Source of the DNA: an uncultured Opitutia bacterium
Lineage (GTDB): Bacteria; Verrucomicrobiota; Verrucomicrobiia; Opitutales; Opitutaceae
DNA length: 64,000 nucleotides
Reading direction: 5' to 3'
NCBI GenBank assembly: GCA_903859715.1
Contig: CAIONS010000069.1
Span: forward strand, 1-64,000
Position 1 is the stretch's first letter; every line of letters starts with the position of its first letter. Of this stretch, positions 29,360 to 38,923 are shown piece after piece. A model generated the notes under the pieces. That model was not told where the DNA came from. It was given only the letters and a program-made list of their open reading frames with translations, and did not search any database. The position numbers and the translations under genes are program-made.

Positions 29360-31873
29360 TCACAGGCTGCGCAAGCAGTCCGCCGGATTGATCCGCTTCA
29401 GCCGGAACAGGCTCGGGATGCACGCCAGAATCGCGACCAACAAAATCGCGCCTGCCACGCCGGCATAGATGGCGGGGTTGTGCGCATCCACGCCATAAAG
29501 CAGTGCCTTGAGAATCCGCGCCACTTGTGTGGCCGCCAGCCAGCCGATCAGTACACCAAGGAGCGCCGTGAACAGATGTCCACGGGTGAAATTCCGCCAG
29601 AGCAGGATCGGCTCACCCCCCAGCGCCATCCGGATGCCGAACTCTCGCGACGACTGGAGCACTTGTGAAACCGTCAGGCTGTACACGCCGATCGCGCACA
29701 GCAGCACGGCCGCGATGGCGTAAAGCAACGTGAGCCGGGTGGTGAGATGCACCGACCCCAGCGTCAGATCGATTTGCTGCCCCAGCGTGGAGGAGAAATA
29801 CAGCGCCATCCGCGGATCGATCCGGTGCACGGCCTCGCGAATCGCCTCCGCCGTCGGCAGCGTCTTGCCGCTCGCCATGAAATAGGCGGTCCCGGGCGCG
29901 TTGTCCTCGTCCATCATCACATAGATGCCGTCGTTGTTCTGCGCCATGGGCCCGGACGCCTGGAAATTTCGCAGCACCCCGCAGATGACCAGGTGCTGCA
30001 GGGGCTCGTCGGGCCGGTTGCTCTTGATCCGCAGGTACAGAGTGCGCTGCAGCGCACTCTGCCCGGGCCACAACCGCTGGGCCAGCGACGCGGTGATCAC
30101 CGCGTAGGAAATACCCTTCGACGGCCGCGTCTTCGGGAAGGTCGTGCCGGCGACGAAAGGAACGCCCAAGGCCGCGAACAATCCGTCGGTCGTGAACGCC
30201 GACTTCGCCTCACCCAGCGGGTGATTCTGCGTGATGGCGTCAGGATCGAGCGCATAGGTACAGTTCGGCGGGCCGCTGTACCCCATCGGCGGCGACATGA
30301 AGGCCGCGCCTTCCATCCCCGGGAGTCGCATGACTTCATCCAGGATCTTGTTGTAGACCGCGACCCGGTCTTGGATCACCCAGTCGCCATTTTTGGCCTG
30401 GCCGGCGCTGAGCGTGCTGATCGACGCGATGAAAACGCGGCGGGCCTCATAGCCCCAGCCCTCTTCGCTGACCTGCGCGCTGGACCGCACGAGCAGGCCG
30501 GCACACACGCCAAGCACCGTAAGGAGCGCGATCTGGGCCACGAGCAGCAGGCGGCGCCACAGCGCGTGCCCGCTCCCGCGGTTCGCGTGCGCGTGCTCGC
30601 GAATCATTCGCTCGGGATCCATCCACAGCAGATAAGCGGCCGGAAGGATGAGCGTCATGGCCGCTGACGCCACTGCGAGCGCCACGGCCATCCAGACGTG
30701 ATGGGGACCAAACGAGAATTCCAGCCAGTAGGGCGCGTTCATCAGGGTCAGGCTGTGATGGATGACCGGCGCCAGGACCAGCAGCACACCTAGCCCCAGC
30801 AGCGCGGACGCCGCCGCGATGAGTACGATCTGGAAACAAAGCCCTCGTAGCGCCGCCGTGCGCGGGATTCCCAGCGCCAGCGTCGCCGCTGTCTCCGGAC
30901 GCCGCCCGAGGAAATCAATCAGCATGAGGTTGGCGGCGTTGACGCAGCTCACGATTACGAAAAGCAGTGACAGTGAAAACAGGATGAGCGCGCTCACGCG
31001 CAGCTGGGGTTCGAGGTAATAATCCCGGAAGGGAATGACGGCCGCCCGGTATCCCCGCTTGTTGGCCGGGGTTTCCGGGCCGAGGCCATCGAGGATCACC
31101 TGCAGGTCCCGCGCGGCGCGCTCGGGCGTCACCCCTGGCTTCAGACGCGCGAGGCCGTCGCGAAAGGCGTACCAGTCGTAACGATAGGCCTGCCCCGTCG
31201 GAAACCAGACCTCCTGATCGTTGGGAAAACGGAAGTCCGCTGGCATGACCCCCACCACCGTCACCGTCTGGCCCCCCGTGCTGATCGCCTTGCCGATGAT
31301 CGCCGGATCGGCGTCGAACCGCGTCTGCCAGAGACGATGGCTGATGATGATGACCCGAGGCGCACCGTGTTTGTCTTCCGCCGCGGTAAAGAGCCGTCCC
31401 AGCAGCGGTCGTGCCCCGACCAACCGCAAGGCCGACGATGAAACGTAGGCGGCCAGCACCCGCTCGGTCCCGTTATTCGTGGTGATGAACTCGGAACTGT
31501 AGAAGGCGATCTCGGCAAAATCGCTGAAAACCGTCTGTCCCGCCTGCATCGCCCGAAATTCACTTTCCGTGGCGTGCACTCCACTCGTCGGACTGCTGCC
31601 GGCAAAGGTCGCGATGCAAAGTTCTCCCGTCGGGTCGAATGCCGGCCGGCTCAGGAACATCGTGTGGAACAGCGACCAGCTCAGCAACGCCAGCGCGATC
31701 GAGACGGCAAACGTCAGCAGCATGAGCCCGTTCTGCACCCTCCGACGCCCCAGCCGGTGCAGCGAAAGCATGAACTCGAACCAGAGCACATTCATAAGGG
31801 GCGGCTGAACGAAGCGGTGCGGGGACACGTTGGCCATGCTAATTCCCAACGGCACCCGCGACAGATTGCACAA
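29360..31873 (-). CDS. MacB/FtsX-like ABC permease, ADOP-type, copy 2
   Basis: Same architecture and same N/C-terminal motifs as copy 1 (VPLGISMANVSPHRFVQPPLMNVLWFEF; LFRLKRINPADCLRSL). Confidence 0.9.
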   Translation of the reverse strand: MCNLSRVPLGISMANVSPHRFVQPPLMNVLWFEFMLSLHRLGRRRVQNGLMLLTFAVSIALALLSWSLFHTMFLSRPAFDPTGELCIATFAGSSPTSGVHATESEFRAMQAGQTVFSDFAEIAFYSSEFITTNNGTERVLAAYVSSSALRLVGARPLLGRLFTAAEDKHGAPRVIIISHRLWQTRFDADPAIIGKAISTGGQTVTVVGVMPADFRFPNDQEVWFPTGQAYRYDWYAFRDGLARLKPGVTPERAARDLQVILDGLGPETPANKRGYRAAVIPFRDYYLEPQLRVSALILFSLSLLFVIVSCVNAANLMLIDFLGRRPETAATLALGIPRTAALRGLCFQIVLIAAASALLGLGVLLVLAPVIHHSLTLMNAPYWLEFSFGPHHVWMAVALAVASAAMTLILPAAYLLWMDPERMIREHAHANRGSGHALWRRLLLVAQIALLTVLGVCAGLLVRSSAQVSEEGWGYEARRVFIASISTLSAGQAKNGDWVIQDRVAVYNKILDEVMRLPGMEGAAFMSPPMGYSGPPNCTYALDPDAITQNHPLGEAKSAFTTDGLFAALGVPFVAGTTFPKTRPSKGISYAVITASLAQRLWPGQSALQRTLYLRIKSNRPDEPLQHLVICGVLRNFQASGPMAQNNDGIYVMMDEDNAPGTAYFMASGKTLPTAEAIREAVHRIDPRMALYFSSTLGQQIDLTLGSVHLTTRLTLLYAIAAVLLCAIGVYSLTVSQVLQSSREFGIRMALGGEPILLWRNFTRGHLFTALLGVLIGWLAATQVARILKALLYGVDAHNPAIYAGVAGAILLVAILACIPSLFRLKRINPADCLRSL

Positions 31874-31913
31874 GACCCCGCGGTGATTTCAGCCCGTGAC
31901 TTGGGCAAGAGCC

Positions 31914-32027
31914 GGATTAAGCGCGAAGACGCAAAGGTGCGAAGGACGGAGCTAATTCGGAATCTCCGAGATAGGGACGCCTGCTTTTGCGATCAGCCTT
32001 CGCGACTTCGCCTCTTCGCGCTTAACC
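31914..32027. repeat. Intergenic inverted repeat, same type as 29256-29343
   Basis: ggattaagcgcgaagacgcaaaggtgcgaag ... cttcgcgacttcgcctcttcgcgcttaaccc; overlaps the 3' end of the GH43 gene. Confidence 0.75.
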
Positions 32028-32915
32028 CAACCTCAGCCCGTCCACCGTTTCCCGCACGGGCAGAAATTTGGTCCGCTCGAATCCCGGACGATTCGGCGTG
32101 TGCAGGGCCATCATCAGCTCTCCCTCCAAGGTCCGGAACATCATCGGGTGGCCGCCATCGGCGGCATACAGCGGCGCCGGTGACTGCACCCACGGTCCCG
32201 TGAGGGTGCCGCTGGTGCTGCGTGCCACACCCGTGAGGTAGCCGCCCGCCCCGAAACTCGACCACAGCATCAGTAGCTCGCCTGACGCGGTGCGGTGCAG
32301 CCACGGGCCGTCGGTCACGCGGTAGCCGGAAAATTCTCCCCACGTCTGCGGCCGGCTCCACGCCGCTTCGCTGGCACAAAACAACCGGCGCGGTTCACCC
32401 GCGACCGCGCTCAGATCCGCCGTCAACGGCAGCGCATGCATCTCGCCATCGGGCACCTGCACCCATTCGCGCACGAAAACCAGCCAGGGCGTTCCGTCGG
32501 CCTCAACGTGCAGCGTGCCGTCGATGCACGGCCAGCCCGCCGGCGTCACCGGTCCTTCGCCGGCCGGACGGAACGGCCCGTCGGGTGCATCGGCCACATA
32601 GATCCGGGTATAGCGGCGCTCCGGCCGCGCCAGATCGGTGCCGTGCATGAACGAGCCGAACAAATACCAACGTCCGCGATAGGCATGCACCTCGGGCGCC
32701 CAGAAATAAGTCACTCCGTCCGGCCCGGCCGCCGTGAGCGCAGGCCGCGGCTCGCTCCACGTCTTCAGGTCAGAACTCGAACGCACCACAAATCCACCGT
32801 GCGCCGCCTCGCCAAACCCACCCGTGCCAAACAGGAGATAGCGGCCCGCCGCCCCATCGGTCACGATGAAGGGATCGCGGATCTGGATATCGGCGAGTGG
32901 CGTACCAAAATTCAT
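32022..32915 (-). CDS. Glycoside hydrolase family 43-like (five-bladed propeller)
   Basis: IQIRDPFIV, TYFWAPEVHAYRGRWYLFGSF, GWPCIDGTLHVEADGTPWLVFVREW motifs. Confidence 0.85.
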   Translation of the reverse strand: MNFGTPLADIQIRDPFIVTDGAAGRYLLFGTGGFGEAAHGGFVVRSSSDLKTWSEPRPALTAAGPDGVTYFWAPEVHAYRGRWYLFGSFMHGTDLARPERRYTRIYVADAPDGPFRPAGEGPVTPAGWPCIDGTLHVEADGTPWLVFVREWVQVPDGEMHALPLTADLSAVAGEPRRLFCASEAAWSRPQTWGEFSGYRVTDGPWLHRTASGELLMLWSSFGAGGYLTGVARSTSGTLTGPWVQSPAPLYAADGGHPMMFRTLEGELMMALHTPNRPGFERTKFLPVRETVDGLRLG

Positions 32916-32943
32916 CTCTATGAAGATCGATCTCGATCAGAAT

Positions 32944-33032
32944 TTAACCACGAAGGTCACCAAGCGCACGAAGACCTGATCAGGATCCGGAAGGATCGAA
33001 CCCTTCGTGATCTTCGTGCCCTTCGTGGTTAA
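32944..33032. repeat. Intergenic inverted repeat, CACGAAG family (best-preserved copy)
   Basis: ttaaccacgaaggtcaccaagcgcacgaag / cttcgtgatcttcgtgcccttcgtggttaa, 26/30 complementary. Confidence 0.9.
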
Positions 33033-33045
33033 ACATCCGATCCAC

Positions 33046-33900
33046 TCAGACGTGCGCCGTCACAAGAGCCGTGAGTTCCAGGCACAGGCCTTCCGGCAGT
33101 TCCTTCTCCTCGGCGCCGTGATAATAAAACGCCGGGCCGTGCTCGATGGTGATCTTCCCCTCGTGCAGGCGCGCGACCGCGCCGTTGCCGATGCCGAGCA
33201 CCGTCTCGGCGGGATTGAGCCGGAGGTAGCCCTTGATCTTGCCCACCCGGCCCGCGTACTCGTTGCTGTCGGCCGGCGGATGATGCGGGTTGACGACCAC
33301 CGGCAATACCCCGATCGACTTGCGCGTCGGCACATCCACGACGGGGAAATCATTGGTGCAGCCAATGACCGTGCCGGCGACATTCGAACCGGCGCTCGAG
33401 CCGTTGTAAGGCACCCCGGCGAGCACCCGCTCCCGGATGGCGGCGAGCTGCCTCGTCTCGATCAGCGTGCGGAGCAGCAGGAAGGTTTCGCCACCTCCGA
33501 CAAAGAAGGCCTCGGCCTCGGCGATTTTCTTCAGCGCCGCCTCTCCTTCCCAATGGTGGAGGGACTCCGCCTCGTAGTGATCATCCGCAAACAGCAGCTT
33601 CAGCTTCTGCTCGTCCGCGTTGCGCTTGTCCGGCTCCGTGGCATGCAGCACGAGCAGGATCTTCTTCCGCGCCCCATAATGCAGGTTGTGCGCCGCACGC
33701 ACGGCATCCGTGAACTTGCCGTCCTTCGTGATCGTGCCGCCGCTGATCATGACGGAGGCCCGCGGGCCTGTGAAAAAATTGGGCCCGGCCGGAAACAACC
33801 CGTCCTTGGTCATCTCGGCCTGGAGCAGGGGCGGCAGCGTGGCAGCGGCGCCGGCCACGGCGACGGTTTGCAGGAAAGTGCGGCGGGTGAAGGTACTCAT
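33046..33900 (-). CDS. Tat-exported peptidase S51 family protein (dipeptidase E/cyanophycinase-like)
   Basis: Twin-arginine FTRRTFLQTVAVAGAAATLPPLLQAE; FFVGGGETFLLLRTL; GVPYNGSSAGSNVAG catalytic Ser motif; TNDFPVVD. Confidence 0.85.
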   Translation of the reverse strand: MSTFTRRTFLQTVAVAGAAATLPPLLQAEMTKDGLFPAGPNFFTGPRASVMISGGTITKDGKFTDAVRAAHNLHYGARKKILLVLHATEPDKRNADEQKLKLLFADDHYEAESLHHWEGEAALKKIAEAEAFFVGGGETFLLLRTLIETRQLAAIRERVLAGVPYNGSSAGSNVAGTVIGCTNDFPVVDVPTRKSIGVLPVVVNPHHPPADSNEYAGRVGKIKGYLRLNPAETVLGIGNGAVARLHEGKITIEHGPAFYYHGAEEKELPEGLCLELTALVTAHV

Positions 33901-35438
33901 GGTTTAAGAGGAGAAGCGGGTGCGTCGGCGAACGGCCACAGGCCGACGCCTTTCAGGCGGTTTTCAAGGGCAAATTTCCTGAACAGGGCCTCGACCTCGG
34001 ATGGGGCCAGCCGGCTCGTCGTGAGCCCGGGCTCGTTCGCGAGCCGGTAGGTGAGCGCCGCGATCACCGCGGCTGACTCGGGAATCAGGCGGACATCCAC
34101 CTTGTCGATGGTGTCGGCGAAATCGTGATAATAGCGGACGGAGTCCGGCGCAATGAATCCGCCAAACGTGATCGCGCGGATGCCTTCCAGCTGGAAGGAC
34201 GTGTGGTCGCTGCCAAACCAGTTGATGTTGCCGACGCCCTGTTTGAGCGGGTGCGCGCCGAGCGAGGCGTTGAAGCGCTCCAGCAACGGCAGCAGATCGT
34301 CGTAGCCGAGCGAGTTTACCGACAGCGGAAAGCCGACCATGTCGAGATTGACCACCGCGGCGACGGGTTGGCCGCGGAGCGCGGCTGCATGGATGCGCGA
34401 ACCCCACAGGCCCTGCTCCTCGCCGTTGAACCAGACCAGTTCGACCGTCCGGAGATTTTGCGGCGCGTGGGCGTGGAGCAGCTTGGCAAGCACGTACAGC
34501 TGCGCGGTGCCGACGCCGTTGTCCATCGCCCCCTGCCCCAAATCCCAGGAATCAAAATGCGCGCCCACCACGATCCGGTCGGCCGTGCGGCCGGGAAACG
34601 TCGCGACGATGTTCGCGGTCTCGATCTCCTCGCAATGCGAGCGCACCTCCATGCTCACCCGCACGGTTTCGCCGCGCTTCAGCAGCCGGAGCATCCAGTT
34701 GCCCTCCTCCTGCGTGAGGCTGAAGACCGGGATGCGCAGCGGTTCGCCCGTGAAGGAGCCGGTGCGCGCCAGCAGCTGGCCGCCGGCCACGCGGTTGATG
34801 AAAAGGATGCCGCGCATCCCGTGCTTCACGGCGGCATTCTCATACTGCCCGCGCGGCACCGTGGTATTCGGTCCGAGCAGGCCGACCTTTCCCTTGGCGT
34901 CGAGGTGGGCAAAATCCTCGTCGCGGCCCTGGCCGATGTCCACGACCTCGGCCTCGAACTTCGCCTGCGGCTGCGTGTAGCTGAGCGCCGCCACGCGCAA
35001 GGGGCGGTGCAGCGGCGCGAGCAACATCACCTCGTCGCGTTCGCGAACCCAGCCGGGCATCTTGAATTTCTCCAGCCGGGCATCGACCCCGAGCGCCTTC
35101 AGCTTCTCCACCGTGCGCTCCAGTGCGCCACGATTCCCGGGCGAGCCCGTCAGCCGGCCACCAAAGTCATCGCAAAGCTGCGTGAGGAATTCATGCCCCG
35201 AGGTATCGGCGTGCGCCTCCGCGACAATGGCATCCTGCACCGCCTGCGCCCGCAGCGGCCCCCCGCCCACCAGCATCACCACCACCCCCACCGCCGCCCA
35301 GCCCCACCCGCGCAGTTTGTCACCTAATGGGTGACAAACGGGCCTTTGCCCCCCGAGACCAACGCGGGGAAGTTTGTCACCCATTAGGTGACAAACTGCA
35401 CTAAATGGGGTGGCGGGCGGGCGATGGACGAGGTTCAT
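33897..35438 (-). CDS. M28-like family metallopeptidase with PA-like domain (true start may be internal, near 35270)
   Basis: VGAHFDSWDLGQGAMDNGVGTAQLYVLAKLL and LVWFNGEEQGLWGSRIHA zinc-peptidase motifs; overlaps next gene by 4 nt. Confidence 0.87.
   Translation of the reverse strand: MNLVHRPPATPFSAVCHLMGDKLPRVGLGGQRPVCHPLGDKLRGWGWAAVGVVVMLVGGGPLRAQAVQDAIVAEAHADTSGHEFLTQLCDDFGGRLTGSPGNRGALERTVEKLKALGVDARLEKFKMPGWVRERDEVMLLAPLHRPLRVAALSYTQPQAKFEAEVVDIGQGRDEDFAHLDAKGKVGLLGPNTTVPRGQYENAAVKHGMRGILFINRVAGGQLLARTGSFTGEPLRIPVFSLTQEEGNWMLRLLKRGETVRVSMEVRSHCEEIETANIVATFPGRTADRIVVGAHFDSWDLGQGAMDNGVGTAQLYVLAKLLHAHAPQNLRTVELVWFNGEEQGLWGSRIHAAALRGQPVAAVVNLDMVGFPLSVNSLGYDDLLPLLERFNASLGAHPLKQGVGNINWFGSDHTSFQLEGIRAITFGGFIAPDSVRYYHDFADTIDKVDVRLIPESAAVIAALTYRLANEPGLTTSRLAPSEVEALFRKFALENRLKGVGLWPFADAPASPLKP
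35312..35399. repeat. Nested palindrome: two 28-nt arms, each a hairpin (gcagtttgtcacctaatgggtgacaaac / gtttgtcacccattaggtgacaaactgc)
   Basis: 35312-35339 and 35372-35399 are exact reverse complements; within each arm gtttgtcacc pairs with ggtgacaaac. Confidence 0.95.
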
Positions 35439-37360
35439 GATTCTTGGATCCAGACGCGCATTTCGCCTTCGCCGCGGTTGGCCCAGAGGCCGTAGGGAAT
35501 GGCGCGCAGGGACAGGGCTTCGGTTTTCGGTGGAGTTGTCGTGTAAAGCGACGGGCTGGGTTGGACCCGCACGCCCTGGCCTTCAATCACCACGCAGCCA
35601 CCGAGCAAGGTTGCATCGCGGCGGGCGGTCAGGCTGGCGGTGCGTGGCAATGTCACTGCGGCGAGGTTGGCACCGTTGTCCGGTTCCTCGAGGCAGTACA
35701 CCACCGGCCCCCGCTGCAGCGCCACCTTGCCCGCGGCCGTCGACAGGCGCGGGTCGGCGCGCACGCGCTCGATAGGCATGGGCAGGGTGAGAAAAATCTT
35801 GTCGCCCGGCTGCCAGACCCGGCGCAAGACCGCGTAGCCCTTCACCGGCGCGAGCGGCTGTGACTGGCCATTGATCGCCAGCGTGGCCCCGCGGCACCAG
35901 CCCGGGATGCGCAGCTGCAGCGTAAACTCCAGCGGCGCGGCCGGCCGGACCTCGATGGCCACTTCCTCCGTCCACGGATAGTCGGTGCGCAGCGCGAACT
36001 TCACCTCGGCGCCGCCGACCGTGAAGCGCAGGTCAGACTCGGCATACAGATGCAGCGCAATGCCGTCGGGGCGCAACGACGCCACATAGTCGGCGAGCGA
36101 GGCGAAGAGCCGCGCGACATTCGGCGGACAGCACGCGCAGCCGAACCAGCCGACGCGCTGCGTCTTGACGAGGTGACATTCGTAGCGGCGCTTCGCCACC
36201 GCCGGGATGAGCTCGAGCGGGTTGACGTAGAAAAACTTCGTGCCGTCGAGCGACATGCCACTGAGCACGTTGTTGTAGAGCGAGCGCTCCATCACGTCGG
36301 CGAATTCCCCGCGCAGTTCCAGATCCAGCATGCGTCGCGCAAAGAAGATCACGCCGATCGCCGCGCAGGTCTCGGAATAGGCGCGGTCCGGCGGCAGATC
36401 GAACGGCTCGGTGAATTTCTCACCGTAAGGCTCCGAGCCCACTCCACCCGTAATGTAGAGATGGCGGCTCACCAGGCTGCTCCAGAGCGTGTGGCACGAA
36501 CGCACCAGCGACGCGTCGCCCAGCTCGTGCGCCAGATCCGCCATCGCCGCGAGCAGGTACATCTGCCGCACGGCATGGCCGACCGGCTCCGTCAATTCGC
36601 GCACCGGGCGGGCGGCCTGCAGCGTGGCGAGGCCGTCGAAATACATGTGCCAGGGGAGCGGATCGGCCCGGCGCCGGGATTCCTCCATGAGGTAATTGGG
36701 CGACTGGCCGCGCTGATCGATGAAATATGCGGCAAGCTGCGCATAACGCGTCTCACCGGTGGCACGGGCGAGTTTGACGAGCGCAAGCTCGATCTCCTCA
36801 TGGCCGCAATAGCCCGGGATCTGCCCGGGCCCGAGGCCGAACGTGCGCTCGATCAGGTCCGCCAGCTTGCGCACGACGGCGAGCAGCGTGCGCTTGCCGG
36901 TGGCCTGGAAGTGCGCCACGCCCGCCTCGATCATGTGGCCGGCGACATAAAGTTCATGGCAATCGCGCAGGTTGGCCCAGCGGTTCTGCGGCTCGACGAG
37001 TTGGAAATAGGTGTTGAGGTAGCCGTCCGCGCCCTGCGCTTTCGCGAGCGTCGCGATCAGGCGGTCCAGCTCGGCCTCAAGCGCGGCATCCGCATGCGTG
37101 GCGAGCCGGTAGGCCGCGGCCTCGATCCACTTGGCGAGATCGGAATCCTGCCAGAACAGCCCGTAGAATTTTCCCGGCTTCTCGCCGGCCGCGACCTGAA
37201 AGTTATGCACGCACCCGCTGGGCTCCGCGCCGGCCACGCGGTCGTTGAGCGCTTCCCACTGGTAGGGAATGACCACCTCGCGCACGAGACGGACCCGCTC
37301 GGCCAGGAACCCGCGCGTAAAACGAACCTGATTGAGCGGCAGGGCCGAAATGTAATTCAT
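35435..37360 (-). CDS. GH127 beta-L-arabinofuranosidase-like
   Basis: LNQVRFTRGFLAERVRLVREVVIPYQWEALND; SHTLWSSLVSRHLYITGGVGSEPYGEKFTEPFDLPPDRAYSETCAAIG; CHLVKTQRVGWFGCACCPPNVARLFASL. Confidence 0.93.
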   Translation of the reverse strand: MNYISALPLNQVRFTRGFLAERVRLVREVVIPYQWEALNDRVAGAEPSGCVHNFQVAAGEKPGKFYGLFWQDSDLAKWIEAAAYRLATHADAALEAELDRLIATLAKAQGADGYLNTYFQLVEPQNRWANLRDCHELYVAGHMIEAGVAHFQATGKRTLLAVVRKLADLIERTFGLGPGQIPGYCGHEEIELALVKLARATGETRYAQLAAYFIDQRGQSPNYLMEESRRRADPLPWHMYFDGLATLQAARPVRELTEPVGHAVRQMYLLAAMADLAHELGDASLVRSCHTLWSSLVSRHLYITGGVGSEPYGEKFTEPFDLPPDRAYSETCAAIGVIFFARRMLDLELRGEFADVMERSLYNNVLSGMSLDGTKFFYVNPLELIPAVAKRRYECHLVKTQRVGWFGCACCPPNVARLFASLADYVASLRPDGIALHLYAESDLRFTVGGAEVKFALRTDYPWTEEVAIEVRPAAPLEFTLQLRIPGWCRGATLAINGQSQPLAPVKGYAVLRRVWQPGDKIFLTLPMPIERVRADPRLSTAAGKVALQRGPVVYCLEEPDNGANLAAVTLPRTASLTARRDATLLGGCVVIEGQGVRVQPSPSLYTTTPPKTEALSLRAIPYGLWANRGEGEMRVWIQES

Positions 37361-38859
37361 GAGAAACGCACGGCGGCCACGGAACCGGGCGGGAGGGAAA
37401 ACTGCACCGTGCCGCCCTGAACGCGCACGCCATCGAGCGGACGGGTCGTGACCGCCCGCGGTTGTTCGAAGGTGTTGCACGTCGTCAGCACCGGCGTGGC
37501 AAGGACCCGCGCCTCGGCCAGCACTGGCGTGCGGCCCTTGAGCGCGAGCGTAATTTCGGTAGGGGTCGCGGGATCCGTATTGCAGAGCGTGACGTTCACG
37601 GCGCCATCGGTCGCGAGCGAGGCGGTCGCCGAGACCCCGGGATAGTCCAATACTCCATGCGTGACGGACGCCGCATCGTTGTCCAATGCGAGGCGCTTCG
37701 CATCCTGGTGCACCGCATAGAGCGCGAGCACGTCCCAGGTCGGCGTGAGCACAAGCCGGCCGCCGCCCTCCTCGGTGAGCGCCACGGCCTGCAGCACGTT
37801 CACGATCTGCGCGAGATTGGCGATGCGCACGCGCTCACAGTGGTTGATGAAGATGTTGAGCGTGAGCGAGGCGAGGACCGCGTCGCGGACGGTCTGCTGC
37901 TGATAAAGGAACCCGGGATTCGTGCCCGGCTCGACGGCATACCACGCGCCCCACTCGTCCACGACGAGGGAGGTGAGGCCCTTCGGATCGTAGCGGTCCA
38001 TGACCGCGCAATGACCGCGAACAATGGCCTCCATCTTCCAGCCTTCCGCCATGACGGATTTCCACCCGCTGTGATCAAACCCGGTGGCCGGGTGACTCGG
38101 TGGCCAGTCACCGAGGACCGTATAATAATGAACAGACAGGCCCTGCAGCATCGGGCCGCCGAGCGGACCCTTGAAGGCCTCGCGCATCATCACCTCGGTC
38201 CAGTGGAAGTCGTCGTTCCGCGCCCCGCTGCCAATGCGATAGAGCGGTGCGCCGGGGAAATCTCGCACGTAGGTCGCGAAGCGGCGGTACTCACCGGCAT
38301 AGTACTCGGCGGTCATGTTGCCGCCGCAGCCCCAGGTCTCGTTGCCCACGCCCCAGAGGCGGACCTTCCACGGGTCGCGGCGTCCGTTGGCCACGCGCTC
38401 GTCGGCCAGCGTGCCGGCGGAAGCGTTGCAGTACTCGACCCATTCGCGCAGCTCGCGCGGAGAACCGCTGCCCACGTTGCCGGCCAGGTACGGCTCGCAG
38501 CCGAGCTGCTCGCACAGGTCGAGAAACTCATGGGTGCCCACGGCGTTGCTCTCGACCACTCCGCCCCAGTGCGCGTTGACGCGGCGGGGACGTTTTTCGC
38601 GCGGACCGATGCCGTCGCGCCAGTGGTAATCATCGGCGAAGCAGCCGCCGGGCCAGCGCAGGTTGGGCACGCGGATCTGCTTCAAGGCCGCGACCAGATC
38701 GCGGCGCCAGCCGCGGAGGTTGGGCACCGGGGAGTTTTCGCCGACCCAGAGGCCGTCGTAGATGCAGCGACCGAGATGCTCGGCAAAGTGGCCGAAAATA
38801 TGCCGGTCAATGACCGGGCCGGGTTCGTCGGCGTGAACCGTGAGTTTAACCGGGGGCAT
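37357..38859 (-). CDS. GH51 alpha-N-arabinofuranosidase
   Basis: HIFGHFAEHLGRCIYDGLWVGENSPVPN; acid/base WGVGNETWGCGGNM; nucleophile region VVDEWGAWY; overlaps GH127 by 4 nt. Confidence 0.95.
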   Translation of the reverse strand: MPPVKLTVHADEPGPVIDRHIFGHFAEHLGRCIYDGLWVGENSPVPNLRGWRRDLVAALKQIRVPNLRWPGGCFADDYHWRDGIGPREKRPRRVNAHWGGVVESNAVGTHEFLDLCEQLGCEPYLAGNVGSGSPRELREWVEYCNASAGTLADERVANGRRDPWKVRLWGVGNETWGCGGNMTAEYYAGEYRRFATYVRDFPGAPLYRIGSGARNDDFHWTEVMMREAFKGPLGGPMLQGLSVHYYTVLGDWPPSHPATGFDHSGWKSVMAEGWKMEAIVRGHCAVMDRYDPKGLTSLVVDEWGAWYAVEPGTNPGFLYQQQTVRDAVLASLTLNIFINHCERVRIANLAQIVNVLQAVALTEEGGGRLVLTPTWDVLALYAVHQDAKRLALDNDAASVTHGVLDYPGVSATASLATDGAVNVTLCNTDPATPTEITLALKGRTPVLAEARVLATPVLTTCNTFEQPRAVTTRPLDGVRVQGGTVQFSLPPGSVAAVRFS

Positions 38860-38923
38860 GGGGTAGGAAGGAAATTCGAAACGCGAGGAGCAGAAACCTG
38901 AAACCGGGCGTCCGGGTTTCCGC

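Noticed and set aside
32944-33032. CRISPR-like interpretation of the periodic cacgaag units
   Set aside because: Units are ~9 bp and imperfect, with no spacer-repeat alternation and no cas genes
35312-35399. Insertion-sequence terminal inverted repeats
   Set aside because: Only 32 nt between arms, no transposase and no target-site duplication seen
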